From Candidatus Cryptobacteroides choladohippi (lineage in GTDB: Bacteria; Bacteroidota; Bacteroidia; Bacteroidales; UBA932): DNA of 41,123 nucleotides. The stretch is taken from contig JAGHSF010000023.1 of assembly GCA_018065985.1 (NCBI GenBank), positions 1 through 41,123 of the forward strand, written 5' to 3'. Below the pieces are notes generated by a model. That model was not told where the DNA came from. It made no database searches and saw nothing but the letters and a program-made list of their open reading frames with translations. Shown piece after piece: positions 1 to 6,858 of this stretch. The stretch's first letter is position 1; each line of letters starts with the position of its first letter. The position numbers were made by a program, and so were the translations under genes.

Positions 1-923
1 ATTATGGTGCGTCCTATCCAGCGGTTCTTGACCTCGGCCTTGGGCGTCATCTCGAATACGGCCGAGAAGGTCAGCTTTTCCTCGTCCTGCCTCAGCGAGC
101 AGAGCTTGTTGCAGAGCTTCTCGGGAAGCATGGGCACGGTGCGGTCCACCAGATACACCGATGTTCCGCGCTCCCTTGCCTCCTTGTCGACTGCGCTGCC
201 GGGCCTGACGTACCAGGAAACATCGGCAATGTGCACACCGACTTCGTAGTTGCCGTTCTGAAGCTTTTTGAACGAGAGGGCGTCGTCGAAGTCCTTGGCG
301 TCGGCAGGGTCTATGGTGAATGTGAGGACGTCCCTGAAGTCCTTTCGACCCTTCAGGTCCTCTGCGGTTATCTCTTCTGAAATTGCGTCTGCGGCGTTCT
401 CGACCTCGGGCGTGAACCTGTAGGGAAGGCCGAACTCGGCGAGGATGGCATGCATCTCGGTCTCGTTGGCTCCCGGCTCTCCGAGCACGTCCACGATGTG
501 GCCGCTGGGGCAATGCTCGCTGCGGCGCCAGCCGTCCACGACGGCAGCCACCTTCATTCCCGGCTTGCCTCCAAGCTCGGCTGCCTGCTGCTGGTCGACC
601 ATGATGTCGTAGGGCATGAACTTGCTCTGCATCAGCACCCAGGCCTGTGCGCCCACGAAGTGCAGGATGCCCACGAACGGCTTCTTCGACCGCTCGATAA
701 TCTCGACCACCTGGCCTTCCCGCCTGCGGTCTTTGCCGCCCTCGCGGGTGACGGCCACCTTGACGATGTCGCCGTTGAGGGCCTGGCGGGTCTTGCTGGC
801 CTTCACGAACACATCCTGGTCCTGTCCTTCAATCAAAACGAAGATGAATCCCTCGCGGGTCATCTGTACGGTTCCGATGTACTCCGGGAGTACTTTCGGC
901 TCTCTTTTTTTTCTTCTTCTCAT
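1..923 (-). CDS. rnr: Ribonuclease R (RNB-family 3'-5' exoribonuclease), N-terminal part, runs off the window
   Basis: This is a processive 3'-5' exoribonuclease that degrades structured RNA in the cytoplasm. Translating the minus strand gives an open frame from ATG at 923 to the window edge, about 307 codons. It starts with a basic stretch (MRRRKKR), then cold-shock/S1-like beta domains, then the start of the RNB catalytic domain. The signature DPADAKDFDDALS, which holds the metal-binding aspartates, lies near 289-327 on the plus strand, and HIADVSWYVR follows. An in-frame ATG at 929 is possible, but a -7 box at 931-938 ends only 1 nt before it, so the ATG at 923 (7 nt after the box) is preferred; the message would be leaderless or nearly so. 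It is divergent from the polyprenyl synthase gene. The C-terminal half is outside the window. Confidence 0.95.
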   Translation of the reverse strand, partial: MRRRKKREPKVLPEYIGTVQMTREGFIFVLIEGQDQDVFVKASKTRQALNGDIVKVAVTREGGKDRRREGQVVEIIERSKKPFVGILHFVGAQAWVLMQSKFMPYDIMVDQQQAAELGGKPGMKVAAVVDGWRRSEHCPSGHIVDVLGEPGANETEMHAILAEFGLPYRFTPEVENAADAISEEITAEDLKGRKDFRDVLTFTIDPADAKDFDDALSFKKLQNGNYEVGVHIADVSWYVRPGSAVDKEARERGTSVYLVDRTVPMLPEKLCNKLCSLRQDEEKLTFSAVFEMTPKAEVKNRWIGRTI

Positions 924-930
924 TATCATA

Positions 931-959
931 CAAAGATAGCAAAAATTGCCTTATATTTG
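931..959. promoter_or_regulatory. Back-to-back -7 boxes for rnr (minus) and polyprenyl synthase (plus)
   Basis: The minus strand reads TATCTTTG (complement of 931-938) and the plus strand reads TATATTTG (952-959). Both fit the Bacteroidetes TAnnTTTG -7 consensus. They point outward with 13 bp between them, so the -33 contact of each promoter must fall on or beyond the other's -7 box. I see no clear TTTG at -33 for either. The plus start ATG (976) is 16 nt after its box. Confidence 0.7.
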
Positions 960-975
960 TAAAAAATACTCGTTA

Positions 976-1956
976 ATGATAGCAGAAGAGATACTTAATG
1001 CCGCAACCTTGAGCATGTTCGAGAATATCGTGTTCCAGGCTGAGCCCGCAGGGCTTTACGATCCGCTGAGATACATGATCTCCATTGGCGGGAAACGCAT
1101 ACGCCCTTCGCTCTGCCTCCTGTCGTATTCCCTGTTCAAGGACGAGCTCGGAGATGAGATCGTGAATCCCGCCACCGCACTCGAGGTCTTCCATACCTTC
1201 ACCCTTATCCACGACGACATAATGGACCGCTCGCCCCTACGCCGCGGACAGCAGACCGTGTGGAAGAAATGGTGTGAGGATACGGCCATCCTGAGTGGCG
1301 ACGTGATGCTCATCGATGCGTACAAGCGTATCGCCAAAGCACCGAAAGCGGTGCTGGACAAGGCTCTGGAGCTTTTCTCCAAGACTGCCGCAGAGGTATG
1401 CGACGGCCAGCAGTACGACATGGAGTTCGAACAGGTCGACCGCGTGCCGATGTGCGATTACGAGAAGATGATAGGCCTCAAGACAGCCGTCCTCATCGCC
1501 TGCTCGGCAAAGATGGGCGCCCTGGTCGCAGGGGCTTCCGAAGAGCAGTGCGAGGCTCTCTACCGCTACGGCTACGAGCTTGGAATGGCGTTCCAGGTCG
1601 CCGATGACCTCCTGGATGCCTATGGGGATCAGAAAGTGTTCGGCAAGCCCATAGGCGGCGATATCCTCAATGAGAAGAAGAGCTGGCTGACGGTGCGTGC
1701 GCTTGAGAAGTCATCCGACCCCGAGGAGTTCCTCAAGGTGTTCACTGCCAAGGCGTCCTCGCCTGATGAGTGTGCCGCGAAGATTGATGCGGTGAAGAAG
1801 CTCTATGACGCTCTGGGCGTTCCTGAGGATGCCCGCGCCGAGATAGTCAGATACTCCGGCAAGGCTCTCGAGGCCCTGGAGGGGCTCGGATTCCCCGAGA
1901 GCGGCCTGAAGGCCCTTCGTGTGTTCGCTGAAAGACTTGTAGGCCGTGCCAGATAG
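976..1956 (+). CDS. Polyprenyl diphosphate synthase (trans-isoprenyl synthase family)
   Basis: This enzyme extends allylic diphosphates with isopentenyl diphosphate to make the chain for quinones or similar lipids. The protein has 326 aa. It carries GGKRIRPSLCLL (near 38-49), the first aspartate-rich motif DDIMD (80-84) and the second, DDLLD (210-214), as in active E-type synthases. Length and motif spacing are normal. An upstream in-frame codon at 946 precedes the -7 box (952-959), so the start is ATG 976. It heads a rightward run with rsgA, rdgB and the U32 gene; its stop lies 1 nt before the chosen rsgA start. Product chain length cannot be read with confidence, so octaprenyl (IspB) or another length remains open. 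Confidence 0.92.
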   Translation: MIAEEILNAATLSMFENIVFQAEPAGLYDPLRYMISIGGKRIRPSLCLLSYSLFKDELGDEIVNPATALEVFHTFTLIHDDIMDRSPLRRGQQTVWKKWCEDTAILSGDVMLIDAYKRIAKAPKAVLDKALELFSKTAAEVCDGQQYDMEFEQVDRVPMCDYEKMIGLKTAVLIACSAKMGALVAGASEEQCEALYRYGYELGMAFQVADDLLDAYGDQKVFGKPIGGDILNEKKSWLTVRALEKSSDPEEFLKVFTAKASSPDECAAKIDAVKKLYDALGVPEDARAEIVRYSGKALEALEGLGFPESGLKALRVFAERLVGRAR

Positions 1957-1957
1957 A

Positions 1958-2893
1958 ATGGAGGCCATAGTGGTCAGGAATGCGGGCAGTCACTTCGAGC
2001 TGAGTGCGCTGCCGCAATGGAAGCCTTTCCCTGCTGTCCTTCGGGGCAAGGTGAGGCTTGTGGGCGGCAAATCCACCAACCCTGTTGCTGTGGGAGACCG
2101 TGTGGTCTATGAACTGGACGGCCCTGTGGCCGATGAACAGCATCCCGCCGTCATAAAGGAGATTTTGCCCCGCTCGAACTACCTCATCCGCCGCTCCACC
2201 AATCTCAGCCGCGAGTGCCATGTGATCGCCTCCAACCTTGACAGGGCTGTCATCGTGGTCAGTCTCTACTTTCCTGAAATCAAGCTGCCTTTCCTCGACA
2301 GGATACTCGTCACCTGCGAGGTCTACAAGGTCCCTGTCACCATAGTGCTGAACAAGATGGACATGTATCGCGACGCCGACCCCGAGAGCGTCGAGGCGTT
2401 CTGCAGCATATACCGCAATGCCGGCTACGAGGTCATCCAGGCCTCTGCCGTGACGGGGGAGGGCATCGACCGCCTGCGCGAACTCTGCAGCACGGGAGTG
2501 AACCTGCTGAGCGGAGAGTCAGGCGTCGGCAAATCCTCCATAGTCAAGGCTTTGGACCCTTCTCTCAATCCCAGGACCGGCAACATCAGCGAGACCCATC
2601 TGCAGGGCAGGCACACCACCTCGCTGTATGAGATGTACCCCCTGGCCTGCGGCGGATTCATCATCGACACGCCGGGCCTCAGAGGCTTCGGACTGGTGGA
2701 CCTTGAGAAGGAGGAGATAGGGAAGTACTTCCCCGAGATGCTGCGCGTGGCCGACGAGTGCCGATTTGTGCCCTGTACCCATACCCACGAGCCCGGCTGT
2801 GCCGTCAAGGCTGCCCTGGACCGTGGCGAGATCAGTCATGACAGGTACAACTCATACCTTGGAATGCTGGAGGAAGACAAGAAATTCCGTTAG
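1958..2893 (+). CDS. rsgA: Ribosome small-subunit GTPase RsgA (circularly permuted)
   Basis: RsgA is a late assembly factor that binds the 30S subunit and hydrolyses GTP. The 311-aa protein has an N-terminal OB-fold, then the G motifs in permuted order: NKMD (G4, 132-135), GESGVGKSS (G1, about 186-194) and DTPG (G3, 237-240). A C-terminal zinc site follows (C-RFVPC-T-H-THEPGC). This order is diagnostic for the YjeQ/RsgA family. A GTG at 1946 would overlap the upstream gene by 11 nt; ATG 1958 gives the usual family N-terminus (MEAIVVRNAGSHFEL) and is preferred. It is tightly packed between the polyprenyl synthase and rdgB genes. Confidence 0.95.
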   Translation: MEAIVVRNAGSHFELSALPQWKPFPAVLRGKVRLVGGKSTNPVAVGDRVVYELDGPVADEQHPAVIKEILPRSNYLIRRSTNLSRECHVIASNLDRAVIVVSLYFPEIKLPFLDRILVTCEVYKVPVTIVLNKMDMYRDADPESVEAFCSIYRNAGYEVIQASAVTGEGIDRLRELCSTGVNLLSGESGVGKSSIVKALDPSLNPRTGNISETHLQGRHTTSLYEMYPLACGGFIIDTPGLRGFGLVDLEKEEIGKYFPEMLRVADECRFVPCTHTHEPGCAVKAALDRGEISHDRYNSYLGMLEEDKKFR

Positions 2894-2895
2894 AA

Positions 2896-3522
2896 ATGAA
2901 GATAATATTCGCAACTGGAAATAAAGGCAAACTCCGTGAGGCCCAGGAGATTCTGGGTCCGGGATACGAGCTTGTCACACCCGCTGAGCTCGGCATCTTC
3001 GAGGATATCGAGGAGACGGGTGACACCCTTGAGGAGAACAGTCTCATCAAGGCAAGGTATCTGTGGGACAGGACCCATCTGCCGTGCTTTGCTGACGATA
3101 CCGGCCTGGAGGTGGATGCCCTTGGCGGCGCCCCGGGAGTGCACACCGCACGCTATGCCGCCCTGGTGGCTGAAGCCGAGGGACTCGGCACCGAGGGCAA
3201 GGACCATGACTTCTCGGCCAACATGGACACCCTTCTGCGCAAGATCGCGGAATTGGGCCCGGGAGCGGAGCGCACGGCGCGTTTCCACAGTGTCGTGACA
3301 CTCATCCTCGACGGAGAGCCGCACTTTTTCGATGGTGTTCTGGAAGGCTCCATCGCCCATGAGAAAGCCGGATGCGGCGGCTTCGGGTACGATCCCGTGT
3401 TCGTGGCCGAAGATTATCCCGGCAGAACCGTCGCCGAAATTCCGGAAGAGACAAAGAATGCCATATCGCACAGAGGAAAGGCTCTGCGTGCAATGGCCGC
3501 ATACCTGAAAGAGAATGAATAG
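2896..3522 (+). CDS. rdgB: XTP/dITP diphosphatase (RdgB/HAM1 family)
   Basis: This house-cleaning enzyme hydrolyses ITP, dITP and XTP to monophosphates and so keeps deaminated purines out of nucleic acids. The 208-aa protein begins with the family signature FATGNKGKLREAQEIL (residues 4-19). It has ENSLIKARYLW, the catalytic region FADDTGLEVDALGGAPGV and, near the C-terminus, GFGYDPVF and SHRGKAL. All hallmark segments are present at normal length. It starts 2 nt after the rsgA stop, and its last codons overlap the next gene by 8 nt, so translational coupling is likely. Confidence 0.95.
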   Translation: MKIIFATGNKGKLREAQEILGPGYELVTPAELGIFEDIEETGDTLEENSLIKARYLWDRTHLPCFADDTGLEVDALGGAPGVHTARYAALVAEAEGLGTEGKDHDFSANMDTLLRKIAELGPGAERTARFHSVVTLILDGEPHFFDGVLEGSIAHEKAGCGGFGYDPVFVAEDYPGRTVAEIPEETKNAISHRGKALRAMAAYLKENE

Positions 3523-4792
3523 GAAAGAATTGGAGATAATGGCCCCTGCCGGCAACTTCGAATGTCTGCAGGCTGCCATACAGGGCGGAGCCGATTCCGT
3601 CTACTTCGGGGTCGGGCGCCTCAACATGCGCTCGCATTCAGCCAACAACTTCGCTCCCGAGGACCTTCAGGAAGTTGTCCGCATATGCCGCGAGGCTGGC
3701 GTGAAAAGCTATATGACGCTGAATATCGTGCTGTACCCCGAGGACCTCGGCCCCATGCGCGAGGCGCTTGACGCCGCGAAGGCTGCCGGGGTGGACGCCA
3801 TCATCGCATCCGACATGGCGGCCATCATGTACTGCCGCAGCATAGGTCTCGAGGTGCATATCTCCACCCAGCTCAGCATCTCCAATGTTGAGGCGCTGCG
3901 CTTCTATGCCCAGTTTGCCGACGTGGTGGTTCTCGCCCGCGAGCTGAACCTCGACCAGGTCAAGGAGATACACGATGCCATTGTGGCCGAGAACATCTGC
4001 GGCCCGTCGGGAGAGCAGGTGCGCATCGAGATGTTCGCGCACGGAGCCCTGTGCATGGCGATCAGCGGAAAGTGCTACCTCAGCCTGCATGCCTACGGCG
4101 CCTCTGCGAACAGGGGATCCTGCTACCAGATATGCCGCCGCGGATACGAGGTCACCGACCTTGAGACGGGCAACCAGCTGCACGTCGACAACAAGTACAT
4201 CATGTCGCCCAAGGACCTGTGTACCATAGAGTTCATGCAGCGTATCATAGACTCCGGGGTGAAAGTCTTCAAGATCGAGGGGCGTGCCCGCAGCGCCGAG
4301 TATGTGAAGCGCTGTGCGGAGTGCTACCGCAAAGCCGCAGATGCCGTATGCGACGGCACCTATACCCCACAGGCCGCCGAAGAGCTCAAGGCGCGCCTTG
4401 CTGAGGTCTTCAACCGCGGATTCTGGGACGGATACTATCAGGGTGCATATCTTGGACAGTGGAGTGACGTGTACGGTTCGCAGAGCACCAGGCGCAAGGT
4501 CTACGTCGGGAAGGTCACCAACTGGTTCGACCGCATCGGCGTGGCCGAGTTCTCGGTAGAGACCAGGCCGCTGAACACAGGGGACAGCGTGATGGTGATA
4601 GGAGCGACCACCGGCGTGGTCGAGTTCGCCGTCGAGGACATGAGAGTGAATCTAAAGCCTGCCCAGACGGCACCCAAGGGCATAAGATGTTCCGTGGCTG
4701 TGGATACTTCGATCTGTCCTGGCGGGCGTCTGCGCCGTGGCGACAAAGTCTTTGTCTGGGAGGATGTCTCCGATTCCTCCTGCGGTGACTGA
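3515..4792 (+). CDS. Peptidase U32-family protein (TrhP/YegQ-like, probable tRNA hydroxylation)
   Basis: The 425-aa protein matches the U32 family: a TIM-barrel N-terminal part (MAPAGNFECLQAAIQGGAD) and the family core around residues 172-215 (EMFAHGALC, SGKCYLS, NRGSCYQICR) with conserved cysteines. A C-terminal beta domain carries YVGKVTNWF. Although named for peptidases, characterised relatives (TrhP, RlhA, UbiU/V) act in hydroxylation, and TrhP works on 5-hydroxyuridine at tRNA position 34. Assignment to the TrhP branch is inferred from length and core motifs. The start ATG lies inside the end of rdgB (8-nt overlap). The stop lies 2 nt from the stop of the convergent MBL gene, with no terminator hairpin visible. 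Confidence 0.85.
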   Translation: MNRKELEIMAPAGNFECLQAAIQGGADSVYFGVGRLNMRSHSANNFAPEDLQEVVRICREAGVKSYMTLNIVLYPEDLGPMREALDAAKAAGVDAIIASDMAAIMYCRSIGLEVHISTQLSISNVEALRFYAQFADVVVLARELNLDQVKEIHDAIVAENICGPSGEQVRIEMFAHGALCMAISGKCYLSLHAYGASANRGSCYQICRRGYEVTDLETGNQLHVDNKYIMSPKDLCTIEFMQRIIDSGVKVFKIEGRARSAEYVKRCAECYRKAADAVCDGTYTPQAAEELKARLAEVFNRGFWDGYYQGAYLGQWSDVYGSQSTRRKVYVGKVTNWFDRIGVAEFSVETRPLNTGDSVMVIGATTGVVEFAVEDMRVNLKPAQTAPKGIRCSVAVDTSICPGGRLRRGDKVFVWEDVSDSSCGD

Positions 4793-4794
4793 CC

Positions 4795-5499
4795 TTACTG
4801 CAATCCTTTGATTATCACCGGATCGGCATCCGGGTCGAAATTCTCCTCGGGCTCGTTGAAGGGCTCCAGGAAGGGATTGTGCGTGCGCTCCCTTCCTATG
4901 GTCGAACCCGGGCCGTGGCCGGGATAGAACTGGATCTCGGGGTCGAGGATGATGAGCTTGTTCATGATGCTCAGGATCTCCTGGTCATAGTCTGAATTCA
5001 GGAGGTCCGTGCGTCCTATCGTGCCTGCGAAGAGCGTGTCTCCGGTGAACATGAGTTTCTCTTCCCTGTCAAGGAAGCAGACTGCGCCGGGCGCGTGGCC
5101 GGGGGTGCTCAGCACCTCGAAAGAGAAGCCGGCGGCATCGATTGTCATGCCTTCGCGGGCCTCTGTGTATCTGAATCCCGTGTCGGGCGCGGAAAGGCCG
5201 AGGAGGGCCGTCATATCCTCGTTGTATGTGAAAGACAATTCCTCCTTCGGGTCCATGTAGACGGGGATCCCGAACTTCTCCTGTACCTTGGCGACTCCGA
5301 AGATGTGGTCGAAATGTGCATGGGTGAGCAGAACGGCCTCGGGCTTCAATCCGTTTTCCCCGATGAACGAGAAGAATTCCTGCTCCTCTTCTGTGCTGTA
5401 GAAGCCGGGGTCGATCACCACACAGGCTGGACCGTCCTTCCATGCGAGCATTGTGTGTTCCTGAAAGATATTGAAGGAGAATTGCTTTATCTGGACCAT
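4795..5499 (-). CDS. MBL-fold metallo-hydrolase (glyoxalase II-like)
   Basis: This 234-aa protein of the metallo-beta-lactamase superfamily probably hydrolyses a thioester or similar small substrate. It has the metal motif HAHFDH (60-65), a later histidine in TPGHAPGAVCF, a metal aspartate in FTGDTLFAG and the last histidine in FYPGHGPGS, so the binuclear metal site is complete. A longer frame exists upstream, but its extra codons run into the promoter; ATG 5499 gives MVQIKQFSFN, a typical family start. It is transcribed toward the U32 gene and divergent from the deoxynucleoside kinases. The exact substrate cannot be told from the sequence. Confidence 0.88.
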   Translation of the reverse strand: MVQIKQFSFNIFQEHTMLAWKDGPACVVIDPGFYSTEEEQEFFSFIGENGLKPEAVLLTHAHFDHIFGVAKVQEKFGIPVYMDPKEELSFTYNEDMTALLGLSAPDTGFRYTEAREGMTIDAAGFSFEVLSTPGHAPGAVCFLDREEKLMFTGDTLFAGTIGRTDLLNSDYDQEILSIMNKLIILDPEIQFYPGHGPGSTIGRERTHNPFLEPFNEPEENFDPDADPVIIKGLQ

Positions 5500-5515
5500 T
5501 TCTTGATTTTTTGGG

Positions 5516-5547
5516 TTGGCAAAATTACAAAACAATTGTTAATTTTG
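5516..5547. promoter_or_regulatory. Divergent, symmetric -7 boxes between the MBL gene and deoxynucleoside kinase 1
   Basis: The plus strand reads TAATTTTG at 5540-5547, and the complement of 5520-5527 also reads TAATTTTG, so the two -7 boxes form a perfect 8-bp inverted repeat with a 12-bp spacer. A TTGG at 5516-5519 sits 20 nt before the plus box and fits -33. It lies beyond the minus box, so the two promoters are interleaved. Confidence 0.75.
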
Positions 5548-5571
5548 TAGGATTAGTCACGAAAACGATTC

Positions 5572-6186
5572 ATGCATATCGGCATAGCAGGAAACATTGG
5601 ATGCGGCAAGACTACCCTTACCCGCAAACTTGCAGAGCATTACGGCTGGACACCCAAGTACGAGGCTGTCACATACAACCCGTATCTTGAGGATTACTAC
5701 AAGGACATCCCCCGCTGGTCATACAATCTGGAAACCTATTTTCTGGCCCAGAGGTTCAAGGATGTGCTCGACATTTCCAAGTCGGATGAAGTCATAGTCC
5801 AGGACCGCACTCTCCTCGAAGGCGTGCACATATTCGTTGCCAACAACCTCGAGCAGGGGAATCTGAGCCGGCGCGACTATGACACCTACATGCAGCTGTT
5901 CAACCTGATGATGACCATGGTGGGGCCTCCCGACCTCCTCATCTATCTGCGTTCCAGCGTTCCGCATCTGGTCTCCCAGATCCAGAAGCGCGGCCGCGGC
6001 TACGAGCAGGGCATCAAGCTCGACTACCTGCAGGGGCTGAACCGGCATTATGAGGAATGGATAGCGTCTTACGAGGGGAATCTGCTTGTCATAGAGGCCG
6101 ATGACCTTGATTTTGAGAACAGACCCGAAGATTTTGCGTTAATTACCGACAAGATAGACGCCCAGATGTTCGGGCTATTCAAATAA
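5572..6186 (+). CDS. Deoxynucleoside kinase (dAK/dGK-like), first copy of a tandem pair
   Basis: This salvage enzyme phosphorylates deoxynucleosides to dNMPs with a nucleoside triphosphate. The 204-aa protein has a P-loop (GNIGCGKTT, 7-15), the dNK-family catalytic segment VQDRTLLEG (76-84), the LFNLMM helix and a lid region rich in basic residues (QIQKRGRGYEQ). It is clearly paralogous to the next gene: well over half the positions are identical by eye, with the same length and the same C-terminal QMFGLF. Its own promoter (TTGG then TAATTTTG) lies 24 nt upstream of the ATG. Nucleoside preference cannot be read from sequence alone. Confidence 0.9.
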   Translation: MHIGIAGNIGCGKTTLTRKLAEHYGWTPKYEAVTYNPYLEDYYKDIPRWSYNLETYFLAQRFKDVLDISKSDEVIVQDRTLLEGVHIFVANNLEQGNLSRRDYDTYMQLFNLMMTMVGPPDLLIYLRSSVPHLVSQIQKRGRGYEQGIKLDYLQGLNRHYEEWIASYEGNLLVIEADDLDFENRPEDFALITDKIDAQMFGLFK

Positions 6187-6190
6187 TTGT

Positions 6191-6198
6191 TATTTTTG
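6191..6198 (+). promoter_or_regulatory. -7 box upstream of deoxynucleoside kinase 2
   Basis: TATTTTTG matches TAnnTTTG and lies 24 nt before the ATG at 6223, the same distance as for the first kinase gene. No clear -33 element is visible, so the gene may be transcribed both from here and by read-through. Confidence 0.5.
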
Positions 6199-6222
6199 TA
6201 AGATTTTGGAAAAATACATATT

Positions 6223-6846
6223 ATGCACATCGCAATCGCAGGAAATATCGGAAGCGGCAAGACGACGCTCACAAAGATGCTCGCAGCCCATTACGGTTGG
6301 ATTCCCAAGTTCGAATCCGTGGATTTCAATCCCTATCTTTCGGATTTCTACAGAGACATGGAACGCTGGTCGTTCAATCTTCAGATATATTTCCTGAACA
6401 AGCGGTTCAAGGATGTCGTCGACATCACAAAGACTGACGACGTCATCATCCAGGACCGCACGATCTACGAGGATGCACGCATATTCGCCCCCAATCTTCA
6501 TGACATGGGTCTGATGAGCACCAGGGATTTCGAGAACTACTCCGATCTTTTCAACCTGATGATGTCGCTTGTGGGCATGCCCGATCTCCTCATCTACCTG
6601 AAATCATCCATCCCCAATCTCATCTCCCAGATTCAGAAGCGCGGCCGCGAGTATGAGCAGACCATCAGCATCGAGTATCTCACCGGCCTCAATGAAAAGT
6701 ACGACAACTGGATCAAGGACTACAAGGGGAATCTCCTGGTCATCGATGCCGACAACATCAAGTTCGGCAACCGCCCCGAGGATTTCGAGAAGGTTACGGA
6801 TATGATCGAGGCACAGATGTTCGGCCTCTTTACTTCACAGAACTAA
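6223..6846 (+). CDS. Deoxynucleoside kinase (dAK/dGK-like), second copy of a tandem pair
   Basis: The 207-aa protein has the P-loop GNIGSGKTT (7-15), the catalytic segment IQDRTIYED (76-84), the same LFNLMM helix and a lid (QIQKRGREYEQ). The two copies differ in residues around the presumed substrate pocket (for example LLEGVHIF against IYEDARIF), which suggests different base preference. In Lactobacillus acidophilus, tandem dAK/dGK genes encode a heterodimer; a similar arrangement is possible here but is inference. The gap to copy 1 is 36 nt and contains a -7 box. The acyl-CoA synthetase gene follows 12 nt downstream. Confidence 0.9.
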   Translation: MHIAIAGNIGSGKTTLTKMLAAHYGWIPKFESVDFNPYLSDFYRDMERWSFNLQIYFLNKRFKDVVDITKTDDVIIQDRTIYEDARIFAPNLHDMGLMSTRDFENYSDLFNLMMSLVGMPDLLIYLKSSIPNLISQIQKRGREYEQTISIEYLTGLNEKYDNWIKDYKGNLLVIDADNIKFGNRPEDFEKVTDMIEAQMFGLFTSQN

Positions 6847-6858
6847 TTTTATTGCATT

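Noticed and set aside
1..249. Plus-strand frame at the window start
   Set aside because: It is the antisense shadow of the RNase R gene, whose catalytic motif is read clearly on the minus strand.
3515..4792. Collagenase-type protease activity for the U32 protein
   Set aside because: Better-characterised relatives act in RNA or quinone hydroxylation, and nothing in the sequence supports a protease active site.
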